Shown one piece after another: positions 25,236 through 33,826 of a stretch of 64,000 bases of DNA. The notes under the pieces are model-generated. The model was not told where the DNA came from. It saw only the letters and a list, made by a program, of their open reading frames with translations, and made no database searches. The stretch comes from RUG14130 sp045598325 (GTDB lineage Bacteria; Bacillota; Clostridia; Christensenellales; Aristaeellaceae), in the NCBI GenBank assembly GCA_045598325.1, contig JAZLLT010000031.1:1-64000 (forward strand), given 5' to 3'. Each line of letters starts with the position of its first letter. The stretch's first letter is position 1. The position numbers and the translations under genes were made by a program.

Positions 25236-25814
25236 GTGAAAAAAGCCCTTGCTCTTATCCTATGCCTCGCGCTCCTCGTTTCCTGCGCCTGCGCGGAAGA
25301 AAGCAGCAGTAAATTTGACATGAGGCTGTTCACTTTTGAATATCCGGTAGATTACCTTCCTATCTATTCCGCGACAATTGACGAGTTATTGTCCGATCCG
25401 GAGATCCTGAACTATCTTTTGTCAGCCGGATTCGATACTTCCGCTTTGGATTTGATCAAAAACGGTACAGTGGCGGGTTTATGCAATCCTGATTTCACCG
25501 GCAGGATGGATATTGCCACCTCAATTATCTACGGTATCAACATGAACCACTTGTACCTGAACAAACGCCAAATGTTTTCCAATTATGTAAAGCAATTCGC
25601 TTCCCTCGGTATCAGTGAGGATGAAGTTGAGTTTCTTGGATTCCCGGAGTTCGGAACCAACGCCTACTTCTGCATGAAAATCAATCATCCGGGGCTTGAA
25701 GCGGAGGTATACATCATTTGCAATAACAAGGGCACACTCTGCAATTTCTCCTTCTATTCGCCGTTCGATGAGACGGCAAGGGATATGATTCTGAGCAGCT
25801 TCGCGTATAAATAA
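25236..25814 (+). CDS. Lipoprotein, tandem paralogue 1
   Basis: 192 residues starting at a GTG with AGGAGG and spacing identical to the next gene. Signal peptide KKALALILCLALLVSC with lipobox LVSC, so probably lipid-anchored outside the membrane. The mature part (FTFEYPVDYLPIYSATIDELLSDPE) aligns along its length with the downstream protein and ends with a shared MILSSFA motif. No known domain recognised. More AT-rich than its neighbours. Follows the ABC exporter by 50 bases. Confidence 0.8.
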   Translation: MKKALALILCLALLVSCACAEESSSKFDMRLFTFEYPVDYLPIYSATIDELLSDPEILNYLLSAGFDTSALDLIKNGTVAGLCNPDFTGRMDIATSIIYGINMNHLYLNKRQMFSNYVKQFASLGISEDEVEFLGFPEFGTNAYFCMKINHPGLEAEVYIICNNKGTLCNFSFYSPFDETARDMILSSFAYK

Positions 25815-25891
25815 TTTCTTGTTTCTTCAAAGATAAGCTGTCCGCTTTTCGCCGCCCCATAAATTATAATATTATTATAGGAGGTATCCCC

Positions 25892-26476
25892 ATGAAAAAG
25901 ACCCTGACTCTCGTCCTCGCCCTGATGCTCCTCGTCTCCTGCGCCTGCGCGGAGGTGACGACCTGCACCTTCGTCTCCCAGACCGGACTGTTCACCTACT
26001 CGTATCCCGACGGCTATTTCCCGCTCAATGGCAGCATCATGACGGAACTATTGAATGACCCCGAAGCTCAGCAGGCAATCGCGGAGACCGGTTTGAATAT
26101 GGAGGCGTTTGCCGCCCTCGATTTCTCCACGCTGGAATATCTCTACGCGCCCGATTTTGTCGGCGATCTGAATGTCAATGTGGCCGTCGGTGCCGGCCTC
26201 AGCATGGATCTGTTGGTGCTTTTGCAGGATACACTTATGGATACGTTCCGTCAGCAGTACGCCGCCATGGGTATCAACACAGATGCCCTTGAATTCTGCG
26301 GCTTCCCGGTTTTCGGCGAAAACAGCTACTTCTGCTACACCTTGAACTATCTGGGTGTCACCGTTGAACAGTATATCATCTGTGACGAAGCCGGTAATAT
26401 GTACTACCTGACCTTCACCGATTTCGATGAAGCGGCAAAGGACATGGTCCTGAGCAGCTTTGCGTTTGTCGGATAA
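25892..26476 (+). CDS. Lipoprotein, tandem paralogue 2
   Basis: 194 residues. The N-terminus KKTLTLVLALMLLVSCACAE is nearly identical to paralogue 1, including the LVSC lipobox. Shared features: FTYSYPDGYFPLNGS, MTELLNDPE, YAPDFVG, an LEFCGFPVFGENSYFC segment and MVLSSFA at the end. Both genes are preceded by ATAGGAGGTATCCCC. A recent duplication that has diverged. Function unknown. Confidence 0.82.
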   Translation: MKKTLTLVLALMLLVSCACAEVTTCTFVSQTGLFTYSYPDGYFPLNGSIMTELLNDPEAQQAIAETGLNMEAFAALDFSTLEYLYAPDFVGDLNVNVAVGAGLSMDLLVLLQDTLMDTFRQQYAAMGINTDALEFCGFPVFGENSYFCYTLNYLGVTVEQYIICDEAGNMYYLTFTDFDEAAKDMVLSSFAFVG

Positions 26477-26493
26477 AAGCGGAATAACGTATA

Positions 26494-26535
26494 ACAGAAA
26501 ACCGGGCTTTCCTGTTGGGAAGTCCGGTTTTCTGT
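26494..26535. terminator. Long bidirectional hairpin terminator
   Basis: An 18-19-bp stem (26494-26512 with 26518-26535) with AGAAAA and TTTTCT flanks, just after the second lipoprotein gene. Confidence 0.75.
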
Positions 26536-26599
26536 AAGGCAAAGGATTTGAGGGAAAGGGGGATGAGGAAAATCAGGAGACATAGGGTAGTTTTTTGTC

Positions 26600-26770
26600 G
26601 CCTTTGTGTAAAGAGAGCTGTCCCGAAAGGGATTGACACAGTGCTTCCCCTTGAGGGGGAGCTGTCGCCTCAGGCGACTGAGGAGGTGGAGATGGATTCT
26701 TTTGCGGAGATGAGGTGCCCACCTCAACCGTCACGCTTCGCGTGACACCTTCCCCTCGAGGGGAAGGACT
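26600..26770. repeat. Cluster of dispersed intergenic hairpin repeats
   Basis: Contains CTTCCCCTTGAGGGGGAG, GTCGCCTCAGGCGAC, TGTCACGCGAAGCGTGA-type and CTTCCCCTCGAGGGGAAG hairpins. This 319-base gap between the lipoprotein and CDP-glycerol transferase genes has no supported gene. Related units occur at 33.76, 36.31, 47.61, 60.72 and 62.64 kb. Confidence 0.7.
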
Positions 26771-26795
26771 TTTTAGGAGCGTGGAAAAAGGGTTT

Positions 26796-27920
26796 CTATT
26801 TCCCGCACATCTTTTTTACCCACTTTGCCGCTTCTTCGGCGGCGGTGCCGCTTTCGCAGCTGCCCAGGGCTTTGTGGTGGGCGGTTACATGTTCTGCATA
26901 CGCTTTTTCATCGAAAAGGCGTATGTTTTTGTTTAGTTCCTCGTTGTTTTCGGAAACGGGGAAGGGCCACTCGGAAATCGGCGTGAAAAAATCGCGCTCG
27001 GAAATGTAACTATTCAAATCCGTGCAGTAGAGGAACACGGGCTTTTTCATGAGGGACATGTCCCACATGGAAGAGGAATAGTCGGTAATGAGCACATCCG
27101 CCGCCGCGAGCAGCGGCATCATGTCGGGATACCCACTGACATCTCCGTCAAAGCCTGTCATTTCATCCTGATTTGCCACCACATGATGTCCGCGGAACAG
27201 TATCTTCCATTCTCCGCCGAAGCGCTCCGTGAGCGCGGCGCACAGCGCGGTTACATTTAACTCATAGCCGCTCTTCACACTATCCTCGCGGTAGGTGGGG
27301 GCATAGAGGGCGATATGCTCCGTTATACCCAGTTCACGCTTTGTTTGGGCGGCAATTTCCTTCCACGCGCCGTTTTCGAGGGCATCGTTCCTCGGCATGC
27401 CGCTTTCGAGGACTTCTCCTTTGTAACCGAACGCCCCGCGGACGGTCTCCGTTGTGAACTTTTTCGAGGAGGAAAGATACAGATCCGCGCCCTGCTGCTG
27501 CAGGCGGATATAGAAGCCCCTGAGACCCTTAGGGTAAGTGACCTTCTTGTAGGAGCCGCCGCCGTGCCAGGTGCGCAGATATTTCGTTCCCTTTCTCCGC
27601 GGCAGATAGGGCTTAAAGTAGGTATTGGTCACGATGACGCGGGAGGTCATGGCTGTCTTGATGAATGTAAAACTCCTGTCGGAGATCACGCGGATGCCCT
27701 GCCGTTCCAGGTCGCGGAACTTTTCGGGCTCGTGAAACGCCCACACGACCTCAAGCCCGCTGCCTGCGAGCGCTTCGCTCACGGCGCGGGGATTACACGA
27801 ATACTGCTTGCCCCGGAAGGAGACAAACAGCACCCGGTCCTTTTTGATTTTCAGAAGGCGCAGAGGGGAGAGGACGAGCCGCCCGGCCAGCGCTTCCGCA
27901 ACATACTTTACCGTCTTCAT
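26796..27920 (-). CDS. CDP-glycerol glycerophosphotransferase family protein
   Basis: 374 residues of the TagB/TagF family that transfers glycerol- or ribitol-phosphate from a CDP donor to wall polymers or glycans. Visible are YLRTWHGGGSYKKV (catalytic His region), LYAPTYRED, LFRGHHVVAN, and the C-terminal ADVLITDYSSSMWDMSLMKKPVFLY (CDP-binding loop). Too short to be a long-chain TagF polymerase. Its ATG overlaps the stop of the GT2-LicD gene by four bases. Paralogue at 47686. Confidence 0.9.
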   Translation of the reverse strand: MKTVKYVAEALAGRLVLSPLRLLKIKKDRVLFVSFRGKQYSCNPRAVSEALAGSGLEVVWAFHEPEKFRDLERQGIRVISDRSFTFIKTAMTSRVIVTNTYFKPYLPRRKGTKYLRTWHGGGSYKKVTYPKGLRGFYIRLQQQGADLYLSSSKKFTTETVRGAFGYKGEVLESGMPRNDALENGAWKEIAAQTKRELGITEHIALYAPTYREDSVKSGYELNVTALCAALTERFGGEWKILFRGHHVVANQDEMTGFDGDVSGYPDMMPLLAAADVLITDYSSSMWDMSLMKKPVFLYCTDLNSYISERDFFTPISEWPFPVSENNEELNKNIRLFDEKAYAEHVTAHHKALGSCESGTAAEEAAKWVKKMCGK

Positions 27921-29719
27921 GCCCTGTTTCCGTATTCCGGCTTCACGGTCATGTGCGCCCGCCGCTTTTCCGCGGGGGGCAGCAGCATGTAGTCGCTGCC
28001 GTAGTGGTTGTGAAGGTAGGGATGGGCGCGGCGGGGAAGAAGGACGGTCCGCCCTTCAAACTCGCCTTTCACGGGAGGCAGAAAAGTGGATTTTTCCATG
28101 GCTTCGCCCAGATAATGGCTCGTTCCGCCGGGGAAGGTGACGATATCCGAGCGCTCGCCCTGCGAGAATTGATCGTACCACAAAAACCACTTGTCATAGC
28201 CGATGAGGTTCGCGATGAACCCAAGCCCCATACGGAACCGGTATTTCATCATGCTCCCGAAAGAAGCCGCTCTGTAGGCGCGGGTCACGGGATTGCGGTA
28301 GGCATACTGCTCGGCGGAAACGGCAAAGAACTTGAGCGCGTCCACGAAAATGCCCTTGAAAAACCGCTTGAGCGGCTCCGCCGGGGCGTATTCCATGGGC
28401 ACGATATCGAGATACAATCCTCTTTCGCCCGGGTAGGCGAGGGTATCGATCTCCCGCCGCGCGCTTCCTTTTTTGACGATCTTCATAAACGGCGCGGTGA
28501 CCTGCACGCCCGTCATCGCGGGCACCTGCAGTTCGTAGCGTTCGGCCAGTTCCGCTCGGAATATCTCCTTCAGCCGGTCATAATCCGCGCGGGGCATCAC
28601 GGCATCCATGTCATCGTCCCAGGGGATGAAGCCCTTGTGCCGCACGGCGCCCAGACAACTGCCGCCCGAAAGGATGAGGGTCAAATGATGCTTTTCGCAG
28701 ACCGCGGCGACATCGTCGTAGATGGCGAGCAGTTCTTCCTGCACGGCGCGATTTTCCTCGTCCGAGGGCGTATAGAGCAGTTTTTCGCCCTTGGGAAGCA
28801 GGGCTTTTTCCGTCTTTTTGCCCATGCCGACGGTGCGCTTGTCCGAGCGGATGAACTGATAGCACAGTTTGTGCATCCACGCGGGCATCAGCTGCAGACC
28901 GCAGGCGAAAAACACATTGGTCAGAAAATGGAAATAGGTGATCTCGCCCAACTCATACATTTCTTTATAGAAGCGGTACAGGGCTTTGGCGTTTTCCATG
29001 CCGTGGCGCTTTTTGTGCATGGCGTCGCCGCAGCGGGCATAGACCAGTTCTTCGGAAAGGTTCGCGCACAGAGCGCCCTTCCTAATCATCCGCATCCAGA
29101 GGTCGTGATCCTCTACGCGCTTCAGGTCGGTGCGGTACAATCCCGCTTCCTCCACTTTGCTCTTGCGGTACAGCACTGCCATGTGGTTGAAGGGGCTGCG
29201 GGTAAGGGCGAACTGCTTGATGTCCGCGTCCGTTTCGGGCACGCGGCGCACGGAGGTCACATTGTCGGTGGTCCCGTCAAATTCGCTGACGGCGCCGCTC
29301 AGTATGTCCGTACCGGGATGATCGAGAAGGTAGGTCAGTTGCTTCTCCATGCGGTCTTCCCGGGAAATGTCGTCCGAATCCATGCGGGCGATGAACTCGC
29401 AGGAGCAGACCTTGATGCCTTCGTTGAGCGCGTTTCCGAGCCCGCCATTCACGGGCAGGGACACGACCTTGATGAGCCCGGGATGGGCGGAGATCTTCTC
29501 TTCGATGACGGCGTCCAATTCATCCGTGAGCGGACCGTCCTCCACCAGAACGATCTCACAGGGCGGAACGGTCTGGCCGATCATGCTTTCGAGGCTCAAA
29601 GAAAGATAGGAGGGCTTTTCGAGGCAGTAGACGCTCATGAGCACGGAATAAGCCGGAAACACGGTTTTTTCCATGGTTTCGGCGGATTTTTCCGCCTCCG
29701 CGTACATCATTTCACTCAT
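27917..29719 (-). CDS. Fusion of GT2 glycosyltransferase and LicD-type phosphotransferase
   Basis: 600 residues, AGGAGG before the ATG at 29719. Residues about 20-290 are a GT-A glycosyltransferase (SVYCLEKPSYLSLSLESM, VLVEDGP, ARMDSDDISR with the DxD-like metal motif, VEDHDLWMRM). Residues about 335-590 are LicD: LILSGGSCLGAVRHKGFIPWDDDMD, the nucleotidyltransferase-like GGS and DDD signature. LicD proteins move phosphocholine or other phospho-alditols onto glycans. A sugar-adding and a phospho-decorating activity in one chain suggests sequential steps on one surface polymer. It overlaps its neighbours on both sides. Confidence 0.88.
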   Translation of the reverse strand: MSEMMYAEAEKSAETMEKTVFPAYSVLMSVYCLEKPSYLSLSLESMIGQTVPPCEIVLVEDGPLTDELDAVIEEKISAHPGLIKVVSLPVNGGLGNALNEGIKVCSCEFIARMDSDDISREDRMEKQLTYLLDHPGTDILSGAVSEFDGTTDNVTSVRRVPETDADIKQFALTRSPFNHMAVLYRKSKVEEAGLYRTDLKRVEDHDLWMRMIRKGALCANLSEELVYARCGDAMHKKRHGMENAKALYRFYKEMYELGEITYFHFLTNVFFACGLQLMPAWMHKLCYQFIRSDKRTVGMGKKTEKALLPKGEKLLYTPSDEENRAVQEELLAIYDDVAAVCEKHHLTLILSGGSCLGAVRHKGFIPWDDDMDAVMPRADYDRLKEIFRAELAERYELQVPAMTGVQVTAPFMKIVKKGSARREIDTLAYPGERGLYLDIVPMEYAPAEPLKRFFKGIFVDALKFFAVSAEQYAYRNPVTRAYRAASFGSMMKYRFRMGLGFIANLIGYDKWFLWYDQFSQGERSDIVTFPGGTSHYLGEAMEKSTFLPPVKGEFEGRTVLLPRRAHPYLHNHYGSDYMLLPPAEKRRAHMTVKPEYGNRA

Positions 29720-30308
29720 TTTCGTCTCCTCCTTCCTTGTAGCCTTCCGCGTAGAACACATACAAAAATGTCTTGGTCAGGATGCGCAGATCGTAGTCAA
29801 ATCCCACATGGCGGGCGTAGATGCCGTCCAGTTTCGCCTTAAAATCGGGCTCCAGTTCGTCGCGCCCGCGGATCTGGCTGAGACCCGTGATGCCGGGACG
29901 CACCTCATAGGCGCCGGAAAGCACCCGCAGGCGGTCCAGTTCCTCCTCGTTGGCGAGGCAGGGGCGGAACCCCACGAAGGACATGTCGCCCTTCAGGATG
30001 TTGATGAGTTGGGGCAGTTCGTCAAGGGAAGTCATGCGCAGAAAGCGTCCCGCGCGGGTGATGTATTCGCCCGAGCCCGGCATGAGGCGGGTGGCGAGAT
30101 CGCTTGGCGCGTCCGTGCGCATGGTGCGGAATTTATAGATGGTAAAGGGCTTTCCATAGCGCCCCAATCGTTCCTGCAGAAACAGCACGGGACCTTTGGA
30201 ATCCAGTTTGATGATGAGGGCAATGACGAGGCAGACGGGCAGCAGGACAATGGACGCGGCGCACGCGAAAATCAGATCCAGCGCGCGCTTCACAACATTC
30301 CTGTACAC
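29712..30308 (-). CDS. Undecaprenyl-phosphate phosphoglycosyl transferase (bacterial sugar transferase)
   Basis: 198 residues. The start is a GTG at 30308 with AGGAGG 7 bases upstream; an ATG at 30338 lacks a site. A reentrant N-terminal membrane helix (about 8-35; ALDLIFACAASIVLLPVCLV) is followed by the PglC/WcaJ core: GPVLFLQERLGRYGKPFTIYKFRTMR, SLDELPQLINILKGDMSFVGFRP, RPGITGLSQI. It loads the first sugar phosphate onto the lipid carrier, so this three-gene operon builds a lipid-linked surface glycan. The sugar cannot be inferred. Confidence 0.92.
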   Translation of the reverse strand: MYRNVVKRALDLIFACAASIVLLPVCLVIALIIKLDSKGPVLFLQERLGRYGKPFTIYKFRTMRTDAPSDLATRLMPGSGEYITRAGRFLRMTSLDELPQLINILKGDMSFVGFRPCLANEEELDRLRVLSGAYEVRPGITGLSQIRGRDELEPDFKAKLDGIYARHVGFDYDLRILTKTFLYVFYAEGYKEGGDENE

Positions 30309-30394
30309 GGTTCCACCTCCTGTCCCATAAATTCGCATCGTATATTATACAACATTTGAAACACTTTTGCAATATTTAGCGGCAAGAAATAGAT

Positions 30395-30430
30395 GAAAAT
30401 ACGCACCCCGCCGCATTGGCAGGGTGCGCG
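30395..30430 (-). terminator. Terminator of the tig-clpP-clpX cluster
   Basis: CGCACCC pairs with GGGTGCG (30422-30428) around an inner GCC/GGC, with a T-rich tail on the leftward strand. Confidence 0.65.
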
Positions 30431-30441
30431 ATAGAACATAA

Positions 30442-31677
30442 TTACGCGTAGATGAGTTCGGGCGCCTTGTGCTCATTTACCGATTCCTCGGTGATGACGC
30501 ACTTTTTCACATTCTCCATGCCGGGCAGGGAGAACATGGTCTCGGTCATGATCTCCTCGATGATGGCGCGCAGACCGCGGGCACCGCTTTTGCGTTCCAT
30601 GGCCTTGTGGGCGATGGATTTGAGCGCGCCGTCGGTGAATTCCAGTTCCACATTGTCCATGGAAAGGAGTTTCGCGTACTGGCGGCACAGGGCGTTGCGG
30701 GGCTTGGTGAGGATGTTGACGAGGGCATCTTCATCCAGGGGGCTCAGCGTCACGATGACGGGCAGACGGCCGATGAATTCGGGGATGAGACCGAATTTCA
30801 GCAGGTCCTCGGGCTCCATGTATTTGAGGATATCTTCCTTCATGCGCTCTTCGTTGCCCTTGATCTCGGCGCCGAAACCCATGGTCTTCACGCCCACGCG
30901 GTCGTTGACGATCTTGTCCATGCCTTCAAAAGCGCCGCCGCAGATGAAGAGGATGTTGGTGGTGTCAATGGGGATGAACTCCTGCTGGGGGTGCTTGCGG
31001 CCGCCCTGCGGAGGCACATTGGCGATGGTACCTTCCAGCATTTTGAGCAGTGCCTGCTGTACGCCCTCGCCGGAAACATCGCGGGTGATGGAGCGGTTTT
31101 CGCTCTTTCTGGCGATCTTGTCGATCTCATCGATGTAGATGATGCCCTTCTGCGCCTTCTCCACATCGAAGTCCGCGTTCTGGATGAGACGGTGCAGCAC
31201 ATTTTCCACATCCTCGCCCACATAGCCCGCCTCGGTGATGGAGGTGGCATCGCAGATGGCGAAGGGGACATTCAGGACCTTTGCGAGGGTCTGGGCGAGG
31301 TAGGTCTTGCCGCAGCCGGTGGGACCCAGCATGACGATGTTGCTCTTCTGCAGTTCCACATCGTCCTTCTTGCCCTTGTAGTTGATGCGCTTGTAGTGGT
31401 TGTAGACCGCCACGGACAGCGCCTTTTTCGCTCTGTCCTGACCCACCACATACTGGTCCAGCACTTCTTTGATCTCGGCGGGGGTCTTCATCGCCACGGT
31501 CTGCCCGCTCTTGGTGCGACCCTTGATGACGGGCATGGCGTCCTCGTCGCCCAGGATGTTCCTGCACAGCAGCACGCACTCGTCGCAGATGTTGGCGTTC
31601 TGACCGGTGAGCAGTCTTCTCACCTGAGAGCCGCTCTTGCCGCAGAAGGAGCACTTGATCTCGTTGTTGTCGTTCAT
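30442..31677 (-). CDS. clpX: ATP-dependent Clp protease ATP-binding subunit ClpX
   Basis: 411 residues. Zinc-binding domain at 9-40 (CSFCGK ... ICDECVLLC), Walker A GPTGCGKT, Walker B IIYIDEIDK, sensor and pore-loop regions (GYVGEDVEN), GGAFEGMDKIV and a C-terminal small domain. It unfolds tagged proteins and feeds them to ClpP. It starts three bases after the clpP stop, the usual tig-clpP-clpX order. Confidence 0.98.
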   Translation of the reverse strand: MNDNNEIKCSFCGKSGSQVRRLLTGQNANICDECVLLCRNILGDEDAMPVIKGRTKSGQTVAMKTPAEIKEVLDQYVVGQDRAKKALSVAVYNHYKRINYKGKKDDVELQKSNIVMLGPTGCGKTYLAQTLAKVLNVPFAICDATSITEAGYVGEDVENVLHRLIQNADFDVEKAQKGIIYIDEIDKIARKSENRSITRDVSGEGVQQALLKMLEGTIANVPPQGGRKHPQQEFIPIDTTNILFICGGAFEGMDKIVNDRVGVKTMGFGAEIKGNEERMKEDILKYMEPEDLLKFGLIPEFIGRLPVIVTLSPLDEDALVNILTKPRNALCRQYAKLLSMDNVELEFTDGALKSIAHKAMERKSGARGLRAIIEEIMTETMFSLPGMENVKKCVITEESVNEHKAPELIYA

Positions 31678-31680
31678 GGA

Positions 31681-32265
31681 TTATCTCCTCGGCTCGATGA
31701 TGCCGTCGATAAGGCCGTAGGCAAGGGCTTCCTCGGCAGACATGAAGTTGTCCCGCTCCACATCGGCCTGGATCTTGGAAAGTTTGTTGCCGGTGTTCTT
31801 GGCCAGTTCCTCATTCATGAGTTTCTTGGTCTTCTTGAGGCGCTCGGCGTGGATGAGCACATCGGTGACCTGACCTTCCGCTCCGCCCAGAGGCTGATGG
31901 ATCATGACCTCGGAGTGGGGGAGAGCCTTTCTCTTGCCCTTGGCGCCCGCCGCCAGCAGGAAGGCTGCCATGGAGGCTGCCATGCCGATGCAGAGGGTGG
32001 ACACTTCGCACTTCAGATATTTCATGGTGTCATAGATCGCCATGCCCGCGGTGATGGATCCGCCGGGGGAGTTGATGTAGAGCATGATGTCCTTGTCGGG
32101 ATCTTCCATCTCCAGGAAGAGCATCTGGGCGACGACGGTGTTCGCCACATCGTCATTGATCTCTCCGCTCAGGAAGATGATGCGGTCCTTGAGCAGGCGG
32201 GAGTAGATGTCGTAGGAACGCTCGCCCATCTCAGTTTTCTCGATTACATAAGGTACCAACTGCAT
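31681..32265 (-). CDS. clpP: ATP-dependent Clp protease proteolytic subunit ClpP
   Basis: 194 residues from the ATG at 32265 (AAGGAGG upstream). Serine protease of the Clp family: catalytic Ser in IGMAASMAAFLLAAG, His in MIHQPLGG, Asp in the ERDNFMSAEEALAYGLID region. YINSPGGSITAGMAIYDTM is the substrate-binding strand. Forms the tetradecameric chamber served by ClpX. Confidence 0.98.
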   Translation of the reverse strand: MQLVPYVIEKTEMGERSYDIYSRLLKDRIIFLSGEINDDVANTVVAQMLFLEMEDPDKDIMLYINSPGGSITAGMAIYDTMKYLKCEVSTLCIGMAASMAAFLLAAGAKGKRKALPHSEVMIHQPLGGAEGQVTDVLIHAERLKKTKKLMNEELAKNTGNKLSKIQADVERDNFMSAEEALAYGLIDGIIEPRR

Positions 32266-32334
32266 GATTTTCGCCTCCTTGCAGGTAGAACTGACGGCGC
32301 GGTAGTGCCGCGCCGCCATGGTGATGATCACAGA

Positions 32335-33612
32335 TTATTTCGCAAAGCCCTTCAGGGTCTCGATGACCTTGGTCATGGTGGTCATGGATTTGAAGTAGTT
32401 CTTGGTGCTGTCGGTCATCTTGGCCTTGTAGTCTTCCAGAGACTTCTTGCTCTGCTCGGCAACCTTCGCGATTTCGGCGTCGATCTCTTCTTCGGTGGCT
32501 TCGATGCCTTCGGCATCGCGGATGGCTTCCAGAACCAACTGGCCCTTCACGCGGGAAGCAGCCTGCTCTTTGTACATCTCGCGCATGGACTCTTCGGTCT
32601 GGCCGGTGTACATATAGTAGTCAGCCATCTTGAGGCCCTGATAAGACAGTCTCATCTCCATGTCGCGGAGCATATCGTCCACTTCGGAGGTGATCATGGC
32701 TTCGGGGATGTCTACGGTGCAGGTCTCGATGACCTTCTCCAGAACGGTGTTCTCGAAGTCGCTCTCGGCACGGGCTTCGGCGTCCTTTTCGAGCTTCGCC
32801 TTCACATCGGCCTTGTATTCGTCCAGGGTATCGAAACTCATGTCGTTAGCAAAGTCATTGTCCAGAGCGGGAAGTTCCTTTTCCTTGATGCCGTTGACCT
32901 TTACCTTGAACACAACGGGCTTGCCTGCCAGTTCCTTGGCATGATACTCTTCGGGGAAGGTGACATTCACTTCTACTTCGCTGCCCACGGTAGCGCCGAC
33001 CAACTGGTCTTCGAAGCCGGGGATGAAGGAGCCGCTGCCGAGCACCAGGTTATAGCCCTGCGCGGTGCCGCCTTCAAACTGGTTGTCGCCGTCGAAGCCT
33101 GCGTAGTCGATGTTCACTTCGTCGTCCAGTTTGGCGGGACGGTCGGTGATGTCGATGAAGCGGGCATTGCGCTCACGGGCGCGCTCGATTTCGGCCTTCA
33201 CATCATCTTCGGTCACTTCTGCAACAGTCTTCTCGACCTTGACAGCCTTGTAGTCACCCAGAGTGACATCGGGCTTCACGAACACGGTCACGGAGAACTG
33301 CAGTTCCTTGCCGGCTTCCATCTGCTGGACATCCAATTCGGGACGGTCGACGGGCTCGAGTTTGTTCTCTTCGATCGCCGCGGTGTAAAGAGCGGGGAAG
33401 AGTTCGTCCAGAGCATCCTCATAGAAGACGCCCTTGCCGTAGTGCATTACGATCACATGGCGGGGAGCCTTGCCCCTGCGGAATCCGGGAATATTAATGC
33501 GGGAGCAGTTCTTCTTATAAGCGGTGTTGATCGCCTTTTCGAAGTCCTCTGCGCTCACGGTAAAACTCAGTTTTGCCTGATTGGAAGAAATCTTCTCGTA
33601 GGTCGTACTCAT
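32335..33612 (-). CDS. tig: Trigger factor, ribosome-associated chaperone and prolyl isomerase
   Basis: 425 residues. N-terminal ribosome-binding domain with the GFRRGKAPRHV signature (about 44-54), FKBP-type isomerase domain about 155-245 (VNIDYAGFDGDNQFEGGTAQGYNLVLG), and a helical C-terminal chaperone domain. An extended -10 (TGCTATAAT on the leftward strand near 33650) lies upstream. Confidence 0.97.
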   Translation of the reverse strand: MSTTYEKISSNQAKLSFTVSAEDFEKAINTAYKKNCSRINIPGFRRGKAPRHVIVMHYGKGVFYEDALDELFPALYTAAIEENKLEPVDRPELDVQQMEAGKELQFSVTVFVKPDVTLGDYKAVKVEKTVAEVTEDDVKAEIERARERNARFIDITDRPAKLDDEVNIDYAGFDGDNQFEGGTAQGYNLVLGSGSFIPGFEDQLVGATVGSEVEVNVTFPEEYHAKELAGKPVVFKVKVNGIKEKELPALDNDFANDMSFDTLDEYKADVKAKLEKDAEARAESDFENTVLEKVIETCTVDIPEAMITSEVDDMLRDMEMRLSYQGLKMADYYMYTGQTEESMREMYKEQAASRVKGQLVLEAIRDAEGIEATEEEIDAEIAKVAEQSKKSLEDYKAKMTDSTKNYFKSMTTMTKVIETLKGFAK

Positions 33613-33758
33613 TGTATAGTCTCCTTATATCATATTACAGCACTCTTTATTATAGCACAAAACAGAGGGGTTTAGATTATTTATGGGTAAAAAGGAAAGA
33701 AAATTTTGGGTTATGAAAGCAGACAACGAGAAAAAAGCGATTGAACGGAAAGAAAAAC

Positions 33759-33788
33759 CTTGGCTTCCCCCCTGCGGGGGAAGCCAAG
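33759..33788 (-). repeat. Repeat hairpin acting as terminator
   Basis: CTTGGCTTCCCCC pairs perfectly with GGGGGAAGCCAAG across CTGC. On the leftward strand it is followed by TTTTT, so this copy of the dispersed repeat is placed to terminate the MBL gene transcript. Confidence 0.7.
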
Positions 33789-33826
33789 AACCGCTTTACA
33801 GAAGTCAGCAATTACTTTACGGTAAT

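Noticed and set aside
30469..33675. A 1,068-codon open frame on the + strand
   Set aside because: It is entirely antisense to clpX, clpP and tig. No ribosome site or recognisable domain; the His/Gly-rich composition is a complement artefact.
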